Positions 55,985-64,000 of a DNA stretch of 64,000 nucleotides are shown one piece after another. The stretch is from Dipteronia dyeriana (taxonomy: Eukaryota; Streptophyta; Magnoliopsida; Sapindales; Sapindaceae). The stretch's first letter is position 1, and every line of letters starts with the position of its first letter. The DNA is taken from positions 65,173,192-65,237,191 of the forward strand of contig CM065300.1 in the NCBI GenBank assembly GCA_032871835.1, written 5' to 3'. The position numbers were made by a program, and so were the translations under genes. The notes under the pieces are model-generated. The model made no database searches and was not told where the DNA came from. It saw only the letters and a program-made list of their open reading frames with translations.

Positions 55985-57183
55985 TCAAAGCCTCGATCTA
56001 GTTCGCAGGTTGTAGCATTCTAAAGTGTTGTGCCCCACGTCCTCATGAAAGTCAGAATATTTATAGCGATTTCTCTTATCAGCCAGGGCTTTCATGGGAG
56101 CAGGCTTCTGTAACAAACACTTGTCCTGAATGATGAGATAGACTGTTTCACGGGATGCATTTAAGGGAGTGTAATGATCGTACCCCCTCTCATCGCGAGC
56201 TTTAGGGGCCACTGTCCTAGGAGGTGGTGAAGTTTGAGGAGAAGTTCGTTTATCTGGATATTTTTCCTATCTGGGTTGAGAATGGGGGAATCGGTATGTT
56301 GATTTATTAAGGGGTTTGTTCTGGTTTTTCTGAGCTTGCTTGGGTCTGGGAGCTTCCTTATTTTGTCACTTTACGGCTCTCATGCAGTCATGTTCCATCT
56401 TGACCTTGAGCTGTTTGTCAACCTCAATCTGCTTTAGAGCCCGATCATAGGCTTCTTGGTAGGTTTTCGGAGGTCTCTTGGTAAAAGATCGGAAAATTTT
56501 TCCCGTCCACAGGTTCCTTCTGAAGTTGGCAATGGTTTCTTTCTCTGTGAAGACCCCAATCTGGATGACTTCCTTGTGGAAACACTCGACATAAGCCCGG
56601 AGGGTTTCCCCTCTCTCCTCGATCACGTACTGTAGGTGGATCGGGTCTTTCAACCAGGGCTTAACTCCATGAATTGTGAGCAGAAATTGGTTGATAGCTT
56701 GGTGAAGGAATCCACACTACCAGCCGGTAGTTTCCTAAACCAGGTTTTCACGTAATCCGTGAATGTAGTTGGAAACATTCGACACAAAGCGACTCTAGTC
56801 GTGTTCTAGACCTCCATCTGTTGAACGAAACTCTCTAAGTGGCTCAGGGGATCCTTAGTCACAGAGAATCTGTCAGTTGGCATTTTGAATTTGGGAGGGA
56901 GCTCCGCCTCCCGGATCCTTTTGGTGAATGAAGCATTCATTTCACTTGGAGGATCTTTCTTGTCCTCCTTGTACTTTCCCTTCTTCATCAATTGGACCTC
57001 CTTTTGAAGCTCTGCCAACTGGTCCTTTAGAGGTTTGTTTTCAGATTTCCTTGAGTTGATCTCGAATTCCTCACCATCGGATCCTTCTGACGAACCGGCG
57101 ACCTCTACCCGGTTCCTTCTTCGGAGCAGGTCTGCTCGGGGGCTTTGCTGACTTTCTTCTTCCCTACCCCGGGATTCCCTCAT
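55985..57183 (-). pseudogene. Gag of the Tat element
   Basis: 57183-56806 is charged and begins MRESRGREEESQQSPRADLL, then a coiled-coil-like stretch (LKDQLAELQKEVQLMKKGKY) and LPPKFKMPTDRFSVTKDPLS, the start of the capsid domain (FKMP...DG..DP..HL). 56653-56366 continues the capsid (LRAYVECFHKEVIQIGVFTE). 56212-55985 carries a zinc-knuckle-like remnant: KYSDFHEDVGHNTLECYNLR in place of C-x2-C-x4-H-x4-C with Cys losses. Stops and frame shifts separate the pieces. Confidence 0.85.
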
Positions 57184-57734
57184 TGAAGTCGTTAGGTGAA
57201 GAAACTCTCCTTACTCTCGGGGAAGGATGTCCGTCGCTGATTTGACTTGTCTTGGTTGGTAGCGTGACAACGTTTTGGGAACGGGAGGCATGGGCCCTAA
57301 CTTGTCCAGGATTGAGGTTGGGAGTCCCGTTATATTACGAGTTGGTTCTCAAGGAGTAGGTCCCAGGCGATCAAAAGTGGGTTGCCTAGCCCCGGGCTTG
57401 CTTGACTCCCCTCGATTGCAAAGGTCTGCTTGCTGGATGGTAATACCCTCAGCGAGCAGTCAAAGGCGGACGTGTTCTATGAAGGCCGCTGCTTGTTGGT
57501 CAAGCTCGACCTGATTTCCCAGAGCTCGCATAGTGGTTGGCTGGGCTGGAACCTGGCTATGGAGCCCAGATTTCCTTTCTTTCTTCGGGACTTTTTATGT
57601 TCAAGCAACAGAAGGTTGTCCCGATACGCCCTGCTATCCTTGTGATGAGCGGAGCCTTATGATTCCTGTAAAATAACAAACTTTTGAATATAAAGATGGT
57701 CGTGGGTTCGTTTCCCACAGACGGAGCAAGAAAG
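57184..57734 (-). other. 5' leader of the Tat element with primer-binding region
   Basis: Directly inside the 5' LTR the minus strand reads CTTGCTCCGTCTGTGGGAAA, similar to the GGCGCCGTCTGTGGG leader seen after the LTR in many plant Ty3 elements. The tRNA cannot be named from this. The plus-strand ORFs at 57275-57645 are shadows. Confidence 0.5.
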
Positions 57735-58966
57735 TGTTAACAGGAAATTTACACAGGATGAGAAATTCCTACTAACACCCTCGAGACCACTACCACGGAA
57801 GTGGTGGCCGGGGTCGATACCGTTGATACCGGACCTGTTTAGAAGTAAACGAGAGGTTGGATTGCAACAATACAAATGAGAGCTTTTATTGATTACTTGC
57901 TTCGATATACAGATCACTCTCTCTTATACTCACAGTCTCTCTAGGATCTAGGAATGTGGCAACTTTGTGCTTGTCGAATAGTGGAAACGAAGGTGGTCGT
58001 GTTCTGAACACAGAATTTAGGTCTTCCTCTCTTCTTTTCTTTTCTTCTATCTGTCGTTCTTCTTTTGTTTTTTCTTCTGATCTTTGTTTTCATATCCCGT
58101 TTGGCCCTATCTATATATGGTCCAAGTAGGTTTGAATTTGTTGATATCCCGCCTCGATCCTACTAATTTGTTTCCTCCTTATCGGGCGGGATCCTTTATT
58201 TAAAAGTTGTTGACCTCGAGTAAATAGCGAAAACGATGATATATTTAACGAAAATGAGTTTGTTTCCTTTTAGGAATCAAACTCTTGACTCACACGTAAA
58301 CGAAACTAATGTTGGTTGTCACATAGATATGATCTTGTACGTCATCGCGGCATGGCTTTTCATAGAGGTCACCGAGCTAGCTGCCTATCGTCTCATAGAG
58401 CGAGGTAGATCTATGCTTCGACTATGTTCTTAGAAGCTTGGGATGGATTTTCCCTGATCCTTAGGAGCTTGAGGTGTCCTTGTAGACATTCAAGGGAGGT
58501 ATCCGGGGTAGTGTAGATTTAGGCGTGATTCTTCTTTCATGTCCAGCAGGGACAACTGGCTTCTGGAGAGGTTGGTGGGCTTCTGTCTAAGACTACTGTT
58601 AAGCTTGTCCTTCGAAAGTCTTAACCAGGAGAAAGGCCACTTTGCTTGTCAGGCTTCTCTCGAATGTCTCTTGAGCTTGGAGACCCCCCTTGGCTTTTAC
58701 GGGGTGGTAGAGGAGTTCGACCTCAGGAACCGAGGTTCCCCGATAGGTGGCCTAGAGAAGACCGGGTTCCAGTGTTCGTGTGGGGGCTCATCCTGGTCAC
58801 GCCTAGCTTGTTTTCTGATAGTTTTGAAGTCTGGCCGGTCTTCCCTGCTCCTGCAGGGTAGCTTTATGGTCTATCTGGGCTTCATGGACGTTGATTATTG
58901 GCTTTGATTTGTGGCGGGTAAATGAAAAATTTCTCTTTAACCCCTGGCCAAATTTTACGATTAACA
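57735..58966 (-). repeat. Right LTR (5' LTR) of the Tat element
   Basis: 1232 bp, TGTTAAC...TTAACA, followed by the GAAAG target duplication. It is shorter than the left LTR, partly from fewer TTTTC repeats. Confidence 0.92.
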
Positions 58967-58971
58967 GAAAG

Positions 58972-60320
58972 ATTCGAGGAAATTTATGATACGATAGATA
59001 TTATTTTTCAAAGGATCGAGAACATTTTCAAAGCATGGAGAATACTTTAAAAGGATCGAGAAATTGTTTCAAACGTTGGACAATATTTTTCTAACGATCG
59101 ATAATGTTTTTCAAAGGGTCGAGAATTTTTAAAATGATCGAAAAGATTTTTCAAAGAATCGAGAGGTTTTCAAAGGATCGAGACTATTTTCAAACGATCG
59201 AGAATATTTTTCTAACGATCGAGAATGTTTTTCAACAGGTCGAGATTTTGTTAAATGATCGAGAAGATTTTTCAAAGAATCGAGAGGTTTTTTAAAGGAT
59301 CGAGACTATTTTCAAAGGATCGAGAATTTTTTAAAACGATCGAAAATGTTTTTTAAACGGTCGAGATTTTTTTAAATGATCGAGAAAATTTTTCAAAGAA
59401 TCAAGAAATTTTTCAAAGAATCAAGAAATTTTTCAAAGAATCGAGACTATTTTCAAAGGATCGAAATTTTTTTAAAACGATCAAGAATGTTTTTCTAACA
59501 ATCGAGAATGTTTTTCAAAGGGTCGAGATTTTTTAAAATGATCGAGAAGATTTTTCAAAGAATCGAGAGGTTTTTCAAAAGAGCGAAACTATTTTCAAAG
59601 GATTGAGAATTTTTTCAAATGATCGAAAATATTTTTCTGAAAGCTCGAGAATGTTTTTCAAAGGCTCGAGATTTTGTTAAATGATCGAGAAGATTTTTCA
59701 AAGAATCGAGGATTTTCAAAGGATCGAGACTATTTTCAAAGGATTGAGACTATTTTCAAAAGATCGAGAATATTTTTCAAACGATCGAGAATATTTTTCA
59801 AAGGGTCGAGATTTTGTTAAATAATCGAGAAGATTTTATAAAGAATTGAGAGGTTTTTCAAAGGATCGAGACTATTTTCAAAGGATCGAGAATTTTTTCA
59901 AACGATCGAGAATATTTGTCTAACGATCGAGAATGTTTTTCAAAGAGTCGAGCTTTTGTTAAATGATCGAGAAGATTTTTCAAAGAATCGAGGTTTTTCA
60001 AAGGATCGAGATTATTTTCAAAGGATAGAGAATTTTTTCAAACGATAGAGAATTTTTTCAAACGATCGAGAATGTTTTTCAAAGGGTGGAGATTTTGTTA
60101 AATGATCGAGAAGATTTTTTAAAGAATCGAGAGGTTTTTCATAGGATCGAGACTATTTTCAAAGGATCAAGAATTTTTTCAAACGATCGAGAATATTTGT
60201 CTAACAATCGAGAATGTTTTTCAAAGGGTCGAGATTTTTTAAAATGATCGAGAAGGTTTTTCAAAGGATCGAGACTATTTTCTAAGTATCGAGAATTTGT
60301 TTCAAACGATCGAGAATGTT
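58972..60320 (+). repeat. GATCGAGA minisatellite in an intron of the DUF1985 pseudogene
   Basis: About sixty copies of a 20-24-bp monomer of the form ttttcaaa(g/c)gatcgagaa. They are arranged in a higher-order block of about 150 bp with the order GAGACTATTTTC, GAGAATTTTTTC, GAGAATATTTTTCTAA, GAGAATGTTTTTC, GGTCGAGATTTTG, GATCGAGAAGATTTTTC, GAATCGAGAGG. A few copies (to 46091) lie left of the retroelement, so it was inserted inside the array. The 3' end meets a good acceptor (tgtttctgtgacattgcag, 60351-60369 region). Confidence 0.9.
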
Positions 60321-60360
60321 TTGTAATTTTTTACAGTTTACTTATGTATTGTTTCTGTGA

Positions 60361-61672
60361 CATTGCAGATGACGAGCAGGTAGAAGGATTTGCTTAAAAC
60401 TACAGAGGGAGATTGGTTCAAGGGAAAATTGACTCGACACGACCATTTTGAAGCCCTCGCCCCGTATAGACAATGCACTTAACCGGGTCCCTGCAGATTT
60501 TGCTATTGAGGATCGGCATCGGTTCATGGCCTCCTGTTTTGGGAATTTCATATCGATGCACCAGGAGCTGATGTTTTCGGGTGGTGTTATTCATCAGCTG
60601 CTGTTACGGGAGTTGGACCATGACGTTCCGACAGATGAGATGCGGTTCTTATTAGGGAACCATGTGGTCAGATTTTCAAAGGTCGAATTTAGTCTCATCA
60701 CCGGATTACGTTTTGGAGTCGTACCGGACACGAGTTTGTATGTTGCAGTGGAGAATGGCATACATCAACGGTACTTTCCTAGACATGATAAGGTATCATT
60801 GGATGACTTGAGGGTTGTTCTTACCCGCGGAGAGTTTCAACAAGCGTACGATACTGTGAAGTTGTGCCTCATTTACATGTTGAACTGGATATTGATGGGG
60901 GTGGACGAGAGATTGAAGATTCCAGTTTAGCTGTTTCGGTTTGTAGAGAACCTCAATGCCTTCAATGCGTTCCCGTGGGGTGCCCAAGTCTATAGGTATT
61001 CTATCTTTTCATTCAAGCATGTGTTACCGTGAAGATGTGAGGAGCGAAACCAGCAGTCACAGGGCGATGTTGTACATTCTGTGGAGGGGTACAACATTTA
61101 CGGTCTATCACATGCCCTTTTGGTAAGAAATTTGATTTCCAACATGTACATTAAATTTCGTTTCCATTTTTTTTTTGGATTATAACTGTATTTATCTTTG
61201 ATGCAGATATTTGCTTTCGAGGTGATCCCCCAACTTGGCGTCAATTTCGGGACCCGAAGGGTTATAGAGCTTTCTCCTCGTATGTTGAAGTGGGAGTTGA
61301 CCAAACAACCTAGAGGGAAGAAGCTGGCTAAGATTTTCAGTGGTAGGGTAATTATTAAATTTGTTAATCGTTATATTACTTACTATGTTTACAATGACAT
61401 TCATCTAACTAAGCTTTCAGATGTTTGCGAGGAAGGAATCATGCCCACAGCAGCTAAGGTGGTGGCACAGTACTTCGCAGGCCTAAGTGAAGGGGGGAGC
61501 CTGTATTTACAGGACGACAGGGTTCACCTTCATACTGTCATTGATCTGACTAGTAGTGCAGATCGTCCCGAGGAGGAGGGTGAGGTGGGAGGTGTAGTGA
61601 GACGGAGGCTTCAGACCCAATGGGTCCAGATTTCAGTGCCATGGACACTTGCGGATCTGAGCCATCTCCTAG
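60361..61672 (+). pseudogene. DUF1985 region of a KI-MULE-type transposon gene
   Basis: Exon 1 follows an AG acceptor at about 60369. 60448-60930 reads NRVPADFAIEDRHRFMASCF, LLGNHVVRFSKVEFSLITGL (RF...EF.LITGL is the DUF1985 hallmark) and LIYMLNWILMGVDERLKIPV, and ends at TAG 60928-60930. Past the stop, FVENLNAFNAFPWGAQVY continues the family pattern. Introns at 61123-61206 and 61343-61420 are GT-AG. Exon 2 has FEVIPQLGVNFGTRR and PRMLKWELTKQPRGKKL. Exon 3 has AAKVVAQYFAGLSEGGSLYL. Stops at 60373, 60930 and in VLP*RCEER, and a frame change near 60445, show decay. In the family these proteins combine DUF1985 with a Ulp1 protease and are carried by Mutator-like elements. Confidence 0.8.
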
Positions 61673-62480
61673 GTGAGTGAGGCCTAGAAGGGTTTGGTTT
61701 ACCACCCCCTAGAAGCTGGTGCTACTATAGGGGATTCCCATACAGGCGTTGGACCTGATGGGGAGGTAAATTGAGATGGTAGTTTTGTTTTTATTAACAA
61801 GATCTATTGATTGTTTTAGTACTAACAATGTTGACATGACTTCAGGCCCCATGGGAACATCAGTTCAATGAGTAGCATGAAGCCCTCCCGAAGAGTGAGG
61901 ATGATCCACAACAACACCACCGGGAGTTGGTGGATATGATCTGGAAGAGCGAGCAAGATCGGCAGCAACAACATAGGGAGTTGCTTGAATTGATAAGGGG
62001 ATTTCAGGGCTTCAGGACACATACGTATCAACATAAAGAGGATCCACATACCGGAGGGGTAGTTTCAGAGAGTGGGGCTCAGTCTCCCCCTCCCACTCGG
62101 ATCGATCAGCAGGTTCCCCCTCCACCTTCTCTCGAGCAGCAGGCTCCCCTTCCCCTTCCCCTTCCCCTTCCCCTTCCCCTTCCCTTTCCGAGGGAGCAGC
62201 ATGCTCCCCATCCTTCTCCCCCTCACCCTCCCCCTCCCCCTCCCCCTCAACCTCCAATCTAGCAGCAGGCTCCCCATCCACCTCCTCTCGAGCAGTAGGC
62301 TCCCCATCCACCTCCCCTCGAGCAGTAGGTTTCCCCTCCCCCTCCGAGCGAGCAGCAGGCTCCCTTTTCACATCCCCTCTAGCAGCAAGCTCCCCCTCTA
62401 CTGACTACTTCGATCTAGCCGCACATGGAACGAAGCTCCTCATTGTAACACACCCCGGCAGTGGCAGTTCGACAGCAAAG
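61673..62480 (+). pseudogene. Proline-rich central region of the KI-MULE-type pseudogene
   Basis: Contains a Gln/Glu-rich stretch (KSEQDRQQQHRELLELIRGF at 61945-62005) and then a low-complexity Pro/Leu/Ser segment from a (CCCCTT)n run (62147-62195) and about 28-bp repeats of the form gagcagcaggctccccctcc (62100-62400). The minus-strand ORF over it is an artefact of the repeat. Confidence 0.6.
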
Positions 62481-63614
62481 ACATGTATTGAAGCACGGTT
62501 GGCAGTTGCTTAGCCCGTACAAAGATCTGTGACGACCTATGAGGGAAAGGGTAATACTTGAGGGACCTAACCACGTATTTAATCCCCACGGACTGGTGGA
62601 CGGTGACCAGTTGAAGGCTTATCGAGCCTTCAAGAAGAACGTAAACGGGGAACTGTAAGTAAATTTTTTTGTTATTTAGGTGGCAGGTTTTCTTCTAATG
62701 AATTAAATAATTGTGTAGCTAATGGAAAATTAATGCAGACGTGATGTCGATTTGCTGGAGCCAGTTGATGTTGCATGGTTCCGTCGGATGCAGACCAACT
62801 TCATGGATTTGGATGATGAGGTACGTGGGACCGAAAATTCTCTTTTTAATATTTATTTTAGATGTGTAACACTCCTAGCACTTTATTACATGTATATATT
62901 CCCAGCATATGGATGTGTACCTCCATATTCTTCGGAAGCATCAAAGAGCATTCCCCAGTGTGTACAATCAAATGGTCAACATATTGGATACGCAGTTTTT
63001 TGTAAGTACTGAAATTAGTAATGATTACGCATGCTTGTAGATTTGTATGGAAAACATTAATAATTTTGAGTTGATCAACTGTTTCTACAGTCTTTTCTAG
63101 AGCACCAGTACAGGAAAATGATGCCTCGTGATTCTTGTGGGGAGATCACCACGGCACGGTGGAATGTTTTGAGGTCTTGGTGGAAGGATGATAACATTAC
63201 GACGGTGCTTGGTGGTGCCCCGATTAGATGCCGTTTGTGGCACAAGGTTGACATGGTAAATGTTACTTGGTTTACAATTACAAATATAATGTCTTTGTAA
63301 ATCCTAACACCTTCTTTTTACATTTACAAGTCCTGATACCGTGCAACATTGGGCACCAACATTGGCTACCGACGACTGTCGACCTCATATACAGGAAGAT
63401 GTTCACAGTCGACCCCTGGAGACAGGAGGTCCCAGTGTATATTCGAAAGCAGCAGGTAGCCCTGTTGCGCTGGTTTCTGCCCTCGATGTTACATCAGGTC
63501 GGGTTTCATATTGCACGACCGACTGGACTTGAGAAATTTTCCAAGAAGAATAAGCCCTTCTCAGTCACCGTGGAGTCTAAAAAATGTATCCCCCAGCAGA
63601 AGTGTAAATTCCTC
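62480..63614 (+). pseudogene. Ulp1-like (C48) cysteine protease domain, cut by an LTR
   Basis: Exon pieces: to 62654 (RPMRERVILEGPNHVFNPHG), 62739-62820 (EPVDVAWFRRMQTNFMDLDD), 62906-63001 (MDVYLHILRKHQRAFPSVYN), 63091-63255 (RKMMPRDSCGEITTARWNVL, then KVDM) and about 63331-63614 (LIPCNIGHQHWLPTTVDLIY with the catalytic His-Trp, and MFTVDPWRQEV with the catalytic Asp). The reading ends in ...CIPQQKCKFLC just where an LTR begins (63615). The Gln-Cys part of the catalytic site would lie beyond and is not in the window. The acceptor before LIPCNIG appears mutated (ttacaag where cag is expected), and TGA interrupts near 62528. Neighbour to the DUF1985 exons. Confidence 0.8.
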
Positions 63615-64000
63615 TGTTGACGGAAAATTTGCTCGAGATGAGAAATTCTAGTTAACACCCTTGAGACCATTAATACGAAAGCGGTGGCCGGGGTTGGTAC
63701 TATTAGTTCCCGACCCTGTTTAAAAGAGAGAGACGAGTAGTAATAACAGTAAATGGGAGCTGTATTATTGATATATTGCTTTAAGATACAAATAACTCTC
63801 TTGTTTGCTCACAATCTCTCGGAGGAGTAGGGTGGTGGCAACTCGGTGCCTGTCAAATAGTGGAGATGAAGGTGACCGTGTTCTGAAATCATAATTTAGG
63901 CCTTCCTTCTATGTATATATCTGTTGTTTATGATTTTCTGTATGTCGCTTGATTTATATCTATTCTCTCTTTGTGTTCATCTATATATATAGTCCAAGTA
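63615..64000 (-). repeat. Partial LTR of a second Tat-family element, truncated by the window end
   Basis: Begins TGTTGACGGAAAATTTGCTC and continues cgagatgagaaattct..gttaacacccttgagacc and ggtggccggggttggtac. It is the same family as the LTRs at 46092 and 57735 but clearly more diverged (many substitutions and small indels). It is drawn on the minus strand by similarity in orientation to those LTRs. The TATA-like ctatatatatagtcc lies at the window end. Confidence 0.85.

Larger units (their letters stand above)
46092..58966 (-). mobile_element. 12.9-kb Tat-lineage Ty3/gypsy retrotransposon, two LTRs, TSD GAAAG
   Basis: LTRs at 46092-47335 and 57735-58966 begin TGTTAAC and end ATTAACA or GATTAACA. 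GAAAG occurs at 46087-46091 and 58967-58971, a perfect 5-bp target duplication. Gag-PR-RT-RNase H-second RNase H-IN run on the minus strand (57183 down to 51883). An aORF lies 3' of pol on the plus strand (47521-50320), and a 99-bp tandem repeat separates the two. This order plus two RNase H domains defines the Tat lineage. In the first about 225 bp of the LTRs I count about 13 differences, so insertion is not recent. Several stops make it non-autonomous. The host site is an intronic minisatellite of a DUF1985/Ulp1 gene. Confidence 0.93.

Noticed and set aside
57275..57645. Two overlapping plus-strand ORFs near the 5' LTR of the Tat element
   Set aside because: No recognisable domain; they lie antisense to the element's leader and early gag region.
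62012..62371. Minus-strand ORF with EGEGEGEGE repeats
   Set aside because: Shadow of the CCCCTT microsatellite in the proline-rich region of the KI-MULE pseudogene.

Overview
This is nuclear DNA of a flowering plant, probably a eudicot. The evidence is plant Ty3/gypsy retrotransposons of the Tat type, a TRIM element, hAT-like and other MITEs, a KI-MULE-type DUF1985/Ulp1 gene, GT-AG introns and AT-rich spacers. Nothing in it is prokaryotic. Most of the window is transposable elements and one very large satellite array. The only gene that looks intact is a small three-exon gene for a DnaJ-type zinc-finger protein at 17391-17980.

Layout. 1-3261: decayed minus-strand Ty3/gypsy gag-pol, cut by a 295-bp TRIM that has a clear 5-bp target duplication. 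3262-3720: a candidate LTR followed directly by the 3' end of a second minus-strand element, which leads into two tandem-repeat blocks (about 140 bp and about 150 bp units, to 7035). 7036-12989: the 3' half of a plus-strand Tat-lineage element, made of an integrase remnant, an antisense ORF (aORF) on the minus strand and a terminal LTR. 13709-13900: the last two exons of an unidentified plant gene whose upstream part is not visible. 15078-16205: a SINE-like fragment and a decayed inverted-repeat element. 17391-17980: the zinc-finger gene. 18795-18986: an isolated ORF.

19179-41308: a 22-kb tandem array of about 35 copies of a 633-bp unit. Each unit is two related half-units (A about 349 bp, B about 284 bp). 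Four-unit higher-order blocks can be seen, one half-unit is duplicated, and the right side is degraded. Almost every half-unit carries the palindrome CATGCATG, the RY element. The array is non-coding as far as I can see and is the most unusual object here.

41309-46091: a hAT-type MITE, a hAT-like terminus, a decayed histidine-kinase fragment arranged as an inverted duplication, and a further MITE inside one arm.

46092-64000: a nested cluster. A DUF1985/Ulp1 (KI-MULE-type) pseudogene with a GATCGAGA-type minisatellite in its first visible intron was invaded by a 12.9-kb Tat element (46092-58966, two LTRs, TSD GAAAG, gag-PR-RT-RNaseH-second RNaseH-IN on minus, aORF on plus). A second LTR of the same family begins at 63615, inside the Ulp1 protease domain. 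Most in-frame stops in this cluster sit where Gln or Arg would be expected, which fits methylation-driven C-to-T decay.
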